Origin: Allosphingosinicella sp042666435
Lineage (GTDB): Bacteria; Pseudomonadota; Alphaproteobacteria; Sphingomonadales; Sphingomonadaceae
Length of the DNA: 64,000 bases
Direction: 5' to 3'
Assembly (NCBI RefSeq): GCF_042666435.1
Contig: NZ_JBHTDC010000002.1
Coordinates: 496,001-560,000 of the forward strand
Shown here: positions 1-9,465 of the stretch, one piece after another
How the letters are laid out: the number at the start of each line of letters is the position of its first letter
Numbering within the stretch: the stretch's first letter is position 1
Position numbers and translations under genes: made by a program
Notes under the pieces: generated by a model
Told to the model about the DNA's origin: nothing
What the model saw: only the letters and a program-made list of their open reading frames with translations
Databases searched by the model: none

Positions 1-1795
1 CAGGGAACAAGGCGAAACCGACGTGGATCATGTTCGCAGCACGATCTCCTTCGTCCTGCCGAGATGGGTCGAGAACCTCACGCTTGACGGCGACACGGCC
101 ATCAAGGCGACCGGCAACGATCTGGCCAACGCCCTGGAGGGCAATGCGGCGGCCAACGTCATTGATGGCCGGGGCGGCGCCGACCAGATGACCGGCCTGG
201 GCGGCAACGATCGCTATCATGTCGATTCCATCTGGGACGTGGTGGCCGAGGCGGCCGACGCCGGCGTCGATACGGTCTACTCCACCATCGACTATGAGCT
301 CGGCCAGAATGTCGAGAACCTCATCCTCAAGGGCTCGTTCAACCTCAATGGCACGGGCAATGCGGCCGACAATTTCATCACCGGCAATGCTGCGGCCAAC
401 CTGCTCGACGGCCGCGAAGGCGTCGACACGCTGAAAGGCGGCGCGGGAAACGACACCTACATTCTCGACCAAATCGGCGACCGGGCCATCGAGACGAGCG
501 CCAGCGGCGGCATCGATACGGTGAAGAGTTCCTTGAGCCACGTCCTGCGAGCCAATTTCGAGAATCTGATGCTCACGGGAACCGCCGCGATCGACGGCTA
601 CGGCAACGGTCTCTCCAATATTCTGGAAGGCAATGACGCCGCCAACATACTCGACGGCAAGGCCGGTGCCGACGCGATGCGGGGCGGCCTCGGCGATGAC
701 GTCTATTGGGTGGATCGCGCCAGCGACCAGGCGATCGAGGACAGTCCTTTCGGCGGCACCGACGAAGTCAGGGCCTCGGCCAGCTTCACCCTGGGCAGCT
801 ATATCGAAACGCTCAGTCTCACCGGCACGGCCAATATCAAGGGCACCGGCAACGATCTCGACAATCTGATCCACGGCAATGCCGGCGCCAACGTCCTCGA
901 TGGCGGCACGGGGGCCGATGCGATGTTCGGCGGCTCGGGGAACGACGGCTATGTCGTCGACAATATCGGCGACACAGTCCGCGAGACCAGCCCCGCCGGA
1001 GGCGTGGACCGGGTCTCCAGTTCGATCAGCTTCAAGCTTGGCGCCCATTTCGAGACCCTCATCCTCACCGGCGGGTCCAACATCGCCGGCGCCGGCAACG
1101 GTCTGGACAACAGCTTGATCGGCAATGGCGCTTCGAACCGCCTCGATGGCCGGGCCGGGGCCGACTATATGAACGGCGGCGGCGGCAACGACATCTACAG
1201 GGTCGACGACGTCGGTGATCGGGTCGCCGAGGCGAGCGATGGCGGCAGGGATCGGGTGCAATCCTCCGTCTCCTTCACGCTCGGCGGACATATCGAAAAC
1301 CTGACGCTCACCGGCGCCGAGGATATCGAAGGCCATGGCAATGGCGCCGGCAACCTGCTGATCGGAAGCGACGGCGCCAACGCTATGACGGGCGGCTACG
1401 GCAACGACCGGATCGAGGGCCGCGCCGGCGACGACAGCCTCTCCGGAGGCCGAGGCGCCGACCGTCTGACCGGGGGCGAGGGGCTGGACGACTTCGTCTT
1501 CGACAGCCTGCTGCGTCGCAGGGAGGTGGATGACATCCTCGATTTCGTCGCCGTCGACGACACGATCCGCCTCGATCGCGCAATCTTCGACGGCATCGCC
1601 GACAGCGGACGCCTCCGCGCCGCCGCGTTCAGCGCCGATCTCCAGGCCGACGCCACCGACCGGATCCTCTACGACCAGACGAGCGGCGAGATTTTCTACG
1701 ACGCCGACGGCAGGGGCGGAGCCAACGCGATCCTCTTCGCCCGCGTCGACGCCGGCACAACCCTCACCGCCGCCGATTTCGTCGCGTTCATCTGA
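1..1795 (+). CDS. RTX calcium-binding repeat protein, C-terminal part (5' end outside window)
   Basis: The reading frame is open from the window edge, so the gene starts upstream; the GTG at 23 is just an internal valine. The visible part has about five tandem units of 81-82 residues. Each has an ENLxLTG strand, a GNxxxN..GNxxAN patch, and one or two RTX nonapeptides (GGxGNDxY) followed by a GDxVxE..GGxDxV strand. The last unit passes into three consecutive RTX motifs (NDRIEGRAGDD, SGGRGADRL) and an M10/serralysin-type C-terminal domain ending in FVAFI. This is the usual architecture of proteins secreted by type I systems, which fold on binding calcium outside the cell. No catalytic domain is visible, so adhesin, S-layer-like protein or enzyme cannot be distinguished. 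No T1SS genes are in the window. Confidence 0.85.
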   Translation, partial: REQGETDVDHVRSTISFVLPRWVENLTLDGDTAIKATGNDLANALEGNAAANVIDGRGGADQMTGLGGNDRYHVDSIWDVVAEAADAGVDTVYSTIDYELGQNVENLILKGSFNLNGTGNAADNFITGNAAANLLDGREGVDTLKGGAGNDTYILDQIGDRAIETSASGGIDTVKSSLSHVLRANFENLMLTGTAAIDGYGNGLSNILEGNDAANILDGKAGADAMRGGLGDDVYWVDRASDQAIEDSPFGGTDEVRASASFTLGSYIETLSLTGTANIKGTGNDLDNLIHGNAGANVLDGGTGADAMFGGSGNDGYVVDNIGDTVRETSPAGGVDRVSSSISFKLGAHFETLILTGGSNIAGAGNGLDNSLIGNGASNRLDGRAGADYMNGGGGNDIYRVDDVGDRVAEASDGGRDRVQSSVSFTLGGHIENLTLTGAEDIEGHGNGAGNLLIGSDGANAMTGGYGNDRIEGRAGDDSLSGGRGADRLTGGEGLDDFVFDSLLRRREVDDILDFVAVDDTIRLDRAIFDGIADSGRLRAAAFSADLQADATDRILYDQTSGEIFYDADGRGGANAILFARVDAGTTLTAADFVAFI

Positions 1796-1809
1796 AGGCC
1801 GCGGCCCTT

Positions 1810-1828
1810 CCCTCCGCCGGGGGGAGGG
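1810..1828 (+). terminator. possible hairpin after the RTX gene
   Basis: A 6-bp GC stem (CCCTCC / GGAGGG) with a 7-nt loop lies 15 nt after the RTX stop codon. There is no U-tract, so this is weak evidence for an intrinsic terminator. Confidence 0.3.
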
Positions 1829-1994
1829 CTGCTGCCTGACGGCTTCGGACCCTGTCTCAAAATCCGGCTCGGACTCTTTATTCGTCGTTAACCATTTCCC
1901 TTCAAGAAGTGGGCGTCACACTGAATAACAGTGGCCAGGGGGGAAGTCGTTTTGCTTAAATGTTTTTCGCACCGCCCGTCGGCGGGCGCCTGAT

Positions 1995-3080
<1,086 letters not shown>

Positions 3081-3133
3081 GACAGCGGGTCCAGATTGGG
3101 CCGCCCACTCCAAACGACCGCAGCGTTCTGAAA

Positions 3134-3526
3134 CTACCCGATCGCGTCCCAGGCGGAGGCGATCTCGTGGAGCATGTCGCGGGCCTGGACGATCTGCTCG
3201 CTGTCGTTGGAGCGGCCGCCGGCGATCGTCAGCCGCCGCGCCTCGCGATAGATAGCGAGCAGCCCTTCGGCGATCTCGCCGCCTTTGTCGAAATCGAGGC
3301 TCCCTTCCAGGCCGTGGAGGATCGACAGCGCCCGCGCCTGCCGCGTCCCCCGCTGGGCGACGTCGCCCCGCCGCACCGCCGCCGCCATCGCGTCGAGCGC
3401 CTTCAGCAACTCGTCGAACAATATGCCGACCAGCCGGTGCGGCGTCGCGCCCTCGATCCGGCTGGCCATGTCGACGCTCTGATACCGCGCCCGCGCCGCG
3501 CCGAACTGGCTTTGCCTCATGAACAT
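3134..3526 (-). CDS. fliS: flagellin export chaperone FliS
   Basis: 130 aa, the normal FliS length. It has the characteristic N-terminal YQSVDMASRIEGATPHRLVGILFDELLKAL region and the helical bundle with LDFDKGGEIAEGLLAIY. FliS binds flagellin in the cytoplasm, prevents premature polymerisation and hands it to FlhA. It follows fliD by 41 nt, so the two are probably cotranscribed. A second in-frame ATG lies two codons in. FliS is notable because most alphaproteobacteria use FlaF/FlbT instead, and neither of those is seen here. Confidence 0.93.
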   Translation of the reverse strand: MFMRQSQFGAARARYQSVDMASRIEGATPHRLVGILFDELLKALDAMAAAVRRGDVAQRGTRQARALSILHGLEGSLDFDKGGEIAEGLLAIYREARRLTIAGGRSNDSEQIVQARDMLHEIASAWDAIG

Positions 3527-3567
3527 TCCAGGTCACTCCCTAATTGAGTTTGTCAGCCGCCGTCCGC

Positions 3568-5184
3568 TCAGTCGCCGCTGGCGTTCCAGGCCTTGATCTG
3601 CTGTTCGAGATAGCTCTGCGTCGCCTTGAAGGCGGAAACGCGCCGCTCCATCGCGGTGAAGGACGAGACGAGCTGGTTGTAATAGGTCTCCGAGCGGGTC
3701 TCGAGCGTCTCGCGGTCCTCGGCGATCGTCTCGGCTTCCTCGGCCAGCCGGTCCTGGGCGCTCGCGAACGGGCCGGTCGAGGCCCGGACCGCGTCGCGGA
3801 TCGCCTGCAGCGCGCCGCCGATGCCCGAGTCGATGGTGATCGTCGCGCTCGACACCGATCCGGAGAGCTTGACCACGAGCCCGATCGCCCCGGAGCCGAC
3901 CGGCGCGATGAGGTTGGTGCCGGAAGAGATCATCGCCAATCCGTCGACCTTGCCCGTGGCGCCGACGCCGCCCGCGGCCGGGACGAGCTCGGTCAGCTGA
4001 TAGGTGCCGGGCTTTGCCTTGCCCATCTTGCTCATGATCGAGACCAGGGGGGAGCTGCTATACTGGCCGGGGTTGAACAGGGCCTCGACGCCTTGCGGAT
4101 CGGCTTCGAGCATCTCCTTCAGCCGGGCGCCGTTGACGCTGAGCGTGCCGTCGCGGTTGGTGGCGACGCCGATCTCGGCCAGGGTGGCCGGGCCGCCCTG
4201 GCTGCTGAGCACGGTCGAGGGGAGCCGAGCCAGTTGGCGCTGCAATTCGCGGATGCCGAGGTCGCCGCGCAGCGGGCCGCCGTCATCGCCGGCCGCGCCC
4301 GGCCGCGCGGTGGCTTCGGCCAGGATCGCGTGCAGTTCGTTATAGGCGGCGGTGAAATCGTTCACCGCCTGCTCGATCGCGGCGCTCGGCCGGGTGATGC
4401 CGAGCGAGACCGTGGTCCCCGGAACGGCGCGCTTGAGGTCGATCTGGATGCCGTCGATCAGGTCCGCGATGACGTTGGAGGAGCGCTTCACCTCGACCCC
4501 GTCGAGATGCACGATCGCGTCCTGCGCGGTCTGCGCCGCGGTCATGCCGCCCGTGGCGCCGCCGCCGAAGGCGAACCGCTCCAGCCCGGTCGCGGTGCCG
4601 GCGGGGACGCCGAGGGTGAAGGCTTCGGCCTCGCCGGTTCCGCCCTTCAGCACCAGCCGGGCGCCGCCCTGCTGGGTAACGATGCTGGCGGTGACGCCGC
4701 TATTCTGGTCGTTGATCGCCTTGGCGAGGCCGTCGAGACTGTCGTTGGTCGCGTCGATCGTGACCGTGAACGCACCGCGCGACGTCGTCAGCGTCAAATC
4801 GCCCTGGCCGACCGGATCGGACGCGCTGGCCAGCGACATGGATTCGAGCGTCTGGGCGCGGGCGAGCTGGCCGACCTCGATCACCGCCGACAGGTCGCCG
4901 AGCCGGGCGCCCGGCTGGGCGGTGGCGGTCAGGATGCTGGTGTCGGACACGTTGGGCTGGCTGAACAGGGTTCCGCCGGCAATCAGCGTGGAAAGCGCCG
5001 CCGCGAACGAATCGATCGCGCCCGAAGCGTCGGCGAGGGCGGAGACCTGCGCGGCATTGGCCGCTTCGCGACGGGCGAGCTGAGCTTCCTTGGGTGCCCG
5101 CACCGCGTCGGCGAGGCCGTCGATCAGCGCCTTGGTGTCGATGCCCGAACCGATGCCGAGGCTGTATGAGATCGATGAAACCAT
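3568..5184 (-). CDS. fliD: flagellar filament cap protein FliD (HAP2)
   Basis: 538 aa. N-terminal FliD_N signature (ISYSLGIGSGIDTKALIDGLADA), an LSAVIEVGQLARAQT strand, a middle domain, and a C-terminal coiled FliD_C region with paired helices ending YLEQQIKAWNASGD. It caps the growing filament and folds incoming flagellin. The ATG at 5184 is preceded by a strong GGAAGGGG ribosome site and a sigma-28-like promoter at 5209-5235, which makes it a late gene together with fliS downstream. Confidence 0.93.
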   Translation of the reverse strand: MVSSISYSLGIGSGIDTKALIDGLADAVRAPKEAQLARREAANAAQVSALADASGAIDSFAAALSTLIAGGTLFSQPNVSDTSILTATAQPGARLGDLSAVIEVGQLARAQTLESMSLASASDPVGQGDLTLTTSRGAFTVTIDATNDSLDGLAKAINDQNSGVTASIVTQQGGARLVLKGGTGEAEAFTLGVPAGTATGLERFAFGGGATGGMTAAQTAQDAIVHLDGVEVKRSSNVIADLIDGIQIDLKRAVPGTTVSLGITRPSAAIEQAVNDFTAAYNELHAILAEATARPGAAGDDGGPLRGDLGIRELQRQLARLPSTVLSSQGGPATLAEIGVATNRDGTLSVNGARLKEMLEADPQGVEALFNPGQYSSSPLVSIMSKMGKAKPGTYQLTELVPAAGGVGATGKVDGLAMISSGTNLIAPVGSGAIGLVVKLSGSVSSATITIDSGIGGALQAIRDAVRASTGPFASAQDRLAEEAETIAEDRETLETRSETYYNQLVSSFTAMERRVSAFKATQSYLEQQIKAWNASGD

Positions 5185-5208
5185 GGGGATCCCCTTCCGT
5201 CATCCTCA

Positions 5209-5235
5209 TCAACGGCGGGAGCGGCGGTTTTTTTA
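5209..5235 (-). promoter_or_regulatory. sigma-28 (FliA)-type promoter of fliD-fliS
   Basis: On the minus strand TAAA (5235-5232), 15 nt, then GCCGTTGA (5216-5209). The FliA consensus is TAAA-N15-GCCGATAA. The expected transcript start is about 20 nt before the fliD ATG. It has the same spacing as the candidate in front of fliC. Confidence 0.7.
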
Positions 5236-5297
5236 GGGTTCGCGCGCGCGAATCCGAACATTCTTTCGGGATCGGATCGGCTTCGCGGCGCCGGGTC

Positions 5298-5726
5298 CTA
5301 GCCTGTCAGGGTCCGCACCGCGCCGCCGCCGAGATGCGCCTGCGCGCCGAGCGAGCGGGAGGGGTCGGCGGCGATCCGGCGGGCGAGCGACATCACCGTT
5401 TCCAGCGCGACGATGTCAAGGGCCGGCGCGGCCGCCTTGATGTCCGCCGCCACCGCCTCGAGCCATTCGTCCATCGGCACGCCGGCGCGCTCGGCGCGAA
5501 TGCGCAGCCGGTCGAGTTCCCCGATCGCCGCCGCCATGTGGCCGCGCAGCTCCTCCGCCTCGCTGGGAGCGACGGCCTTCGGCGCCCGGGCGATCGCCTG
5601 ATAGGCCAAGGCGATCCGCCGGGCGCCGGATTCGCCCGAAAAAGCGAGTTGCAGCGCCGCCTCGATATGGTCGACGGCGGCACCGAGCTCTTCCTCGCTC
5701 GATATCCCTGATCCCGTCCGATCCAT
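5298..5726 (-). CDS. uncharacterised helical protein at the end of the fli operon
   Basis: 142 aa from the ATG at 5726 (a TTG at 5759 is possible but has no advantage). I do not recognise the family. The protein is Ala/Glu/Arg rich, predicted all-helical, with no signal peptide, membrane helix or cysteines. It follows flhB by 52 nt in the same direction and precedes the fliD promoter, so it is probably the last gene of the long basal-body/export operon. A chaperone-like or FliT-like role would fit the size and position, but nothing in the sequence proves it. Confidence 0.6.
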   Translation of the reverse strand: MDRTGSGISSEEELGAAVDHIEAALQLAFSGESGARRIALAYQAIARAPKAVAPSEAEELRGHMAAAIGELDRLRIRAERAGVPMDEWLEAVAADIKAAAPALDIVALETVMSLARRIAADPSRSLGAQAHLGGGAVRTLTG

Positions 5727-5778
5727 TGCCCGCCCCACGCTGCTTCGCCCGACTAGCAACGGCAGCGTCAGGGAAAGT

Positions 5779-6918
5779 TTAACTTTCCGCCCGGCCCTCG
5801 GCGTCGAAGCGGGCGCCCGGCGGCACCGCGACCGGCGGCGGCGCGGCGCCCGCGGCCATCGCGGCGTCGAGGTTGAACACGAAGGCGAGGACGGTCGCGA
5901 CCGCGAGATAGAGATCGTCGCGGATGACCTGGCCGGTGCGGGCGGTGAAATAGACGGCGCGGGCGAGCTGCGGATAGCTGAGGATCGGCACCTGATGCTC
6001 TTTGGCCAGCTCGCGTATCGCCTCGGCGGTGGCGCCGCGTCCGCGCGCGACTACAACCGGGGCGGCATCGGTCTCCGGATCGTAGCGAAGGGCGACGGCG
6101 AAATGGGTCGGGTTGGTGAGGATGACGGTCGCCTCGGCCACCGCCGAGCGGGCCGATCCGCGCAGCACCTCGTGCTGCCGCCGCCGCACCGCCGCCTTCA
6201 GCTCGGGCGAGCCCTCGGTCTGCTTGTGCTCGTCCTTGATTTCCTGCTTGCTCATGCGGAGGCGCGCGCCGCGCTGCATGATCTGCGCGGGCACGTCGAT
6301 CAGCGCGATCGCCGCCAGCGCGAGCGACATGACCAGCACGGCGATGACGAACGTCCAGCCGACCGTGCCGAGCGCGGGCCCGATCTCCTGCGACGTGAGG
6401 CCCATCAGGCCGCGCGCCTGGTCCATCAGCAACCAGATGCCGACCGCGCCCAGCAGGAGGACCTTGGCGAGCGACTTGCCGAGCTCCACCAGACCTTGCA
6501 TTCCGAAGATGCGCTTCAGCCCCGACAGGGGATTGAGCTTGCTCGCCTTGAAGCCGAACGCCTTGGCGCGAAACCCGAACGAGCCGAGCATCGCCGGCCC
6601 GCCGATCGCGGCGGCGATGGTGATCGCGAACAGGCCGAGCAACGGCACGACGACAATCCCGATGAGGCGCAGCGCCGCCGAGCCGGGATCGAAGTCGCGC
6701 ACGTCGGCCGCCTCGAAGCTCAGCCCGTCGATCAGCATCTCCTCCAACGCGCCCAGGAAGAGCGGGCCGGCGAGAGCGAGCCAGGCGGCGCCCGCCAGCA
6801 CGACCAGCGCGGTGCCGAGCTCGCGCGACTGGAGGACGTCGCCTTTCTCAGCCGCGTCACGGCGCCTCTTGTCGGTCGGCGCCTCGGTTTTCTGGTCTTT
6901 TTCCGGTTCCTCGGACAT
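5779..6918 (-). CDS. flhB: flagellar type III export switch protein FlhB
   Basis: 379 aa. It starts with the typical EKTEAPTDKRRRDAAEKGDV..SRELG region, has four membrane helices in the first ~215 residues, then a cytoplasmic domain with the self-cleavage motif NPTH at 269-272 and the following HFAVALRYD. It switches export from rod/hook to filament substrates. It lies 4 nt after fliR, so it is part of the fliP-Q-R-flhB export-gate block. Confidence 0.96.
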   Translation of the reverse strand: MSEEPEKDQKTEAPTDKRRRDAAEKGDVLQSRELGTALVVLAGAAWLALAGPLFLGALEEMLIDGLSFEAADVRDFDPGSAALRLIGIVVVPLLGLFAITIAAAIGGPAMLGSFGFRAKAFGFKASKLNPLSGLKRIFGMQGLVELGKSLAKVLLLGAVGIWLLMDQARGLMGLTSQEIGPALGTVGWTFVIAVLVMSLALAAIALIDVPAQIMQRGARLRMSKQEIKDEHKQTEGSPELKAAVRRRQHEVLRGSARSAVAEATVILTNPTHFAVALRYDPETDAAPVVVARGRGATAEAIRELAKEHQVPILSYPQLARAVYFTARTGQVIRDDLYLAVATVLAFVFNLDAAMAAGAAPPPVAVPPGARFDAEGRAES

Positions 6919-6922
6919 GGCC

Positions 6923-7699
6923 TCAGCCCCCGGCCAGGCGCAGCGATTCCTGGAGCCCCTGCTCCAGCGCGGCGATGATCCCCTCGCCCATCACCGGCGC
7001 CGCCATCGCCATCAGGACGAGGCCGGCGAGCAGGGCGGCTGGGAAGCCGACGGCGAACAGGTTAAGCGCCGGGGCCGAACGGGCGAGCATGCCCATCACG
7101 ATCTGCACCAGCACGATGGCGAAGGCGACCGGCAGCGCGATCGAAAGCCCGGCCGCGAACAGGATGCCACCGAACATGACCAGTCCGTACATGCTCTCGG
7201 CGGTGATCCAGGCGGCGCCGGGCGGCAGCGCCCGGTAGCTTTCGACGACGGTCGCGGCGAGCGCGAGGTGGCCGCCGATGGCGAGGAACAGGAAGGTGCC
7301 GAGGATCGACAGGAATTGCGCGACGGCGGGATTGTTCTGGCCGGTCGCGGGATCCATCATCGCCGCGAAGCCCAGGCCCATCGCGTTGCCGATCGTCTCG
7401 CCGGCGATGAGCGCCGCCGAAAATCCGATCTGGACCGCGAAGCCCAAAGCGAGCCCGGTCAGCACCTCGCCCAGCACCAGCATGAAACCCTCGATCGAGA
7501 CGAGGCCGGCGTCGGGGAGCGTGAAATCGGTGACCGCGAGCGCCGGAATGCCGATGGCGAGCGCGACGACGAGGCGCAACTGCACGGGCACGAAGGCGGC
7601 GCCGAACACGGGCGCGGCGAGGAAAGCCGCGCCGGGGCGGATCATCGCCACCATCCAGAGCCAGAGCTGCGCTTCGAGGCCCGCGAAACCGGCCGGCAT
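6923..7699 (-). CDS. fliR: flagellar export gate protein FliR
   Basis: 258 aa starting at the ATG at 7699, which shares its A with the fliQ stop (TGATG). A longer reading frame to 7927 is not hydrophobic and overlaps fliQ, so it was rejected. Several membrane helices; typical FliR segments PVQLRLVVALAIGIPAL, GEVLTGLALGFAVQIGFSAALIAGETIG and DPATGQNNPAVAQFLSILG. It forms the export channel with FliP and FliQ in the MS-ring pore. Confidence 0.94.
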   Translation of the reverse strand: MPAGFAGLEAQLWLWMVAMIRPGAAFLAAPVFGAAFVPVQLRLVVALAIGIPALAVTDFTLPDAGLVSIEGFMLVLGEVLTGLALGFAVQIGFSAALIAGETIGNAMGLGFAAMMDPATGQNNPAVAQFLSILGTFLFLAIGGHLALAATVVESYRALPPGAAWITAESMYGLVMFGGILFAAGLSIALPVAFAIVLVQIVMGMLARSAPALNLFAVGFPAALLAGLVLMAMAAPVMGEGIIAALEQGLQESLRLAGG

Positions 7700-7971
7700 C
7701 AGTGCATCAGCTCGGGGATGCGGGCGAAGATTTCCTGGGTGAAATCGGCGATCAGCATCAGGATCGCGCCCCCGAACAGCGCCAGCGAGATCGCCACTAC
7801 GATAAGCTTGGGCACGAAGCTCAAGGTCGCCTCGTTGATCGATGTCGCGGCCTGGATCATGCCGAGCACCAGCCCGGCGACCAGCGCCGGTATGAGGATC
7901 GGCGCGGCGGCGAGTGACAATATCCACAGCGCCTGCTGGGCGACGCCGATGAAATAATCGGGCTCTTCCAT
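7699..7971 (-). CDS. fliQ: flagellar export gate protein FliQ
   Basis: 90 aa, two membrane helices, standard length. The core GLVLGMIQAATSINEATLSFVPK is the FliQ family signature. It is translationally coupled to fliR by a 1-nt overlap and follows fliP by 51 nt. Component of the FliPQR channel. Confidence 0.95.
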   Translation of the reverse strand: MEEPDYFIGVAQQALWILSLAAAPILIPALVAGLVLGMIQAATSINEATLSFVPKLIVVAISLALFGGAILMLIADFTQEIFARIPELMH

Positions 7972-8022
7972 TATTCCGCCCCCGATCCGCCCGGATATGC
8001 AGTCGCCGACCGACCCATCGCC

Positions 8023-8874
8023 CTAGCCTCCGTTGAAGCTCGCCGCGAGCGAGCCCATGGTCAGGGCCCAGCCATCGACCAGGACGAACAGGAGCAGTTT
8101 GAACGGCATCGAGATGATGGACGGCGACAGCATCATCATGCCCAACGCCATCAGCGTGGAAGCGACGACCAAATCGATGATGAGGAAGGGCAGGAAGATG
8201 AGGAAGCCGATCTGGAAGGCGGTCTTCAATTCGCTGGTGACGAAGGCCGGCAGCAGGATCGAGAAAGGCACGTCCTGGGGCGAGGCGAAGGCCGGCACCT
8301 CGGCGAGGTCGGCGAACAGCTTGAGGTCGGTCTCGCGCGTCTGGCGGATCATGAAGCCGTGGAGGATGTCGCCCGAGCGGGTGACCGCTTCCTCGATCCC
8401 GATCTGGCCCTCGCCATAAGGGGTAAAGGCGGTCTCGTTGATCTGGTCGACGAACGGCCGCATCACGAACAGCGACAGGAACAAGGCGAGCCCGACCAGC
8501 ACCTGGTTGGGCGGCGTCTGCTGCAGGCCTAAAGCCTGCCTCAGGATCGACAGCACGATGATGATGCGGGTGAAGCTCGTCATCATCAGCACCAGCGACG
8601 GCAATACCGTCAGCAGGCTCATCAGGACGAGGATCTGCAAGGACAGCGACAAGGGCCGGCCGTCGCCCGAGATGGTGTTCAGCGCCCGGTCCATCGCGCC
8701 CGGCTGGCCGCCGGCGGACTGGGCCAATGCGGGCGAGGCGGAAAGAAGGAGCAGCAGCAGGATCGCCAGAAAGGCGAGGAGCACCTTGTTCCCCGGCGAA
8801 AGCCGGGGTCCAGTCGGCGCGAGAATCTGGGCCCCGGCTTGCACCGGGGAACCGCTGCGAAGCGAATCACTCAC
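8023..8874 (-). CDS. fliP: flagellar export gate protein FliP with a repeat-derived insert in its signal peptide
   Basis: 283 aa from the GTG at 8874, which overlaps the fliO stop (a TTG at 8883 is also possible). From about residue 31 it is an ordinary FliP: hydrophobic segment and a signal-peptidase-like site (SASPALAQS), then MTSFTRIIIVLSILRQALGLQQ.PPNQVLVGLALFLSLFVM and the C-terminal SPSIISMPFKLLLFVLVDGW. Residues 8-29 are encoded by a palindromic repeat (8788-8852). Without them, MSDSLRS would join directly to KVLLAFLAILL and give a normal signal peptide with positive charges. A GTG at codon 31 (8784), preceded by GGGGAA, could be an alternative start that skips the insert. Confidence 0.92.
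   Translation of the reverse strand: MSDSLRSGSPVQAGAQILAPTGPRLSPGNKVLLAFLAILLLLLLSASPALAQSAGGQPGAMDRALNTISGDGRPLSLSLQILVLMSLLTVLPSLVLMMTSFTRIIIVLSILRQALGLQQTPPNQVLVGLALFLSLFVMRPFVDQINETAFTPYGEGQIGIEEAVTRSGDILHGFMIRQTRETDLKLFADLAEVPAFASPQDVPFSILLPAFVTSELKTAFQIGFLIFLPFLIIDLVVASTLMALGMMMLSPSIISMPFKLLLFVLVDGWALTMGSLAASFNGG
8788..8852. repeat. palindromic repeat element inside the 5' end of fliP
   Basis: Two 26-bp arms (8788-8813 and 8827-8852) are near-perfect inverted copies of each other around a 13-nt loop. Each arm contains a smaller palindrome (CCCCGG..CCGGGG). It is 65 bp long and read through in frame by fliP. The layout matches the dispersed extragenic elements at 20458 and 29317, but the sequence is different. 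Confidence 0.85.
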
Positions 8875-9142
8875 TGACGGCAACCTTGGGCAGGCTGCTT
8901 TCGGACAGAAGCTCGATCTTGCCGCGCGAGACGGCGAGGAGCAGCCTCTTGTCGGCGAACTCGACCACCGCGAGCCGCCCCACGGCGCCCATCGGAATGG
9001 CGTCGACCACCTTCACCGCCCGCTCGCGCTGGCCCATCGAGACTCCGGGCTGCACCCGGCGCCACAGCCACAGGGCGCCGAAGGCGAGGCCGCCGACGAG
9101 CGGCAACAGGATCAGCAGCTTCAGGATGTAGGCGGTCATCAT
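8867..9142 (-). CDS. fliO: flagellar biosynthetic protein FliO
   Basis: 91 aa. One N-terminal membrane helix (TAYILKLLILLPLVGGLAFGALWLW) and a short cytoplasmic domain with VKVVDAIPMGAVGRLAVVEFADKRLLLAVS, the FliO/YscJ-like core. It helps assemble the FliP oligomer. It overlaps fliN by 4 nt and fliP by several nt. Family members are short and divergent, but position between fliN and fliP makes the call safe. Confidence 0.88.
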   Translation of the reverse strand: MMTAYILKLLILLPLVGGLAFGALWLWRRVQPGVSMGQRERAVKVVDAIPMGAVGRLAVVEFADKRLLLAVSRGKIELLSESSLPKVAVSE

Positions 9143-9465
9143 TTGCGGCGCTCGAGCCCCGCGAGCCTGGCGTCGGCGGAGACGACGTCGACCACGCGGA
9201 CGCCGAAGCGGCCGTTGACGGTGACGATCTCGCCCTTGGCGATCAGGGTGCCGTTGGCCATGATGTCGAGCAATTCGTGCGCCTGCCGGTCGAGCTCGAC
9301 GAGGCCGCCTTCGGAAAGGTTCATCAGCTCGGACAGCTTGAGCGCCGTGCTGCCGACCTCCACCGAGAGGCGGAGCGGGATGTCGGCGAGCAGGCGGTAG
9401 TTGCGGCCGCCAATGGCCGCCTCTTCCTCGTCCTGGAGGGCGATGGTCGGATCGGCTTCACTCAT
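9139..9465 (-). CDS. fliN: flagellar motor switch protein FliN
   Basis: 108 aa, one SpoA domain (ADIPLRLSVEVGSTALKLSELMNLSEGGLVELD ... VNGRFGVRVVDVV). It forms the C-ring with FliM and FliG and is a docking site for FliH. It overlaps fliM by 8 nt and fliO by 4 nt. Confidence 0.95.
   Translation of the reverse strand: MSEADPTIALQDEEEAAIGGRNYRLLADIPLRLSVEVGSTALKLSELMNLSEGGLVELDRQAHELLDIMANGTLIAKGEIVTVNGRFGVRVVDVVSADARLAGLERRK

Noticed and set aside
5239..5252. Palindrome TTCGCGCGCGCGAA after the unknown gene as a terminator
   Set aside because: No T-tract on the minus strand and no loop; the following A-run belongs to the fliD promoter.
7700..7927. Long form of FliR
   Set aside because: The extension overlaps all of fliQ, is Arg-rich and not hydrophobic; the TGATG junction gives the true start.
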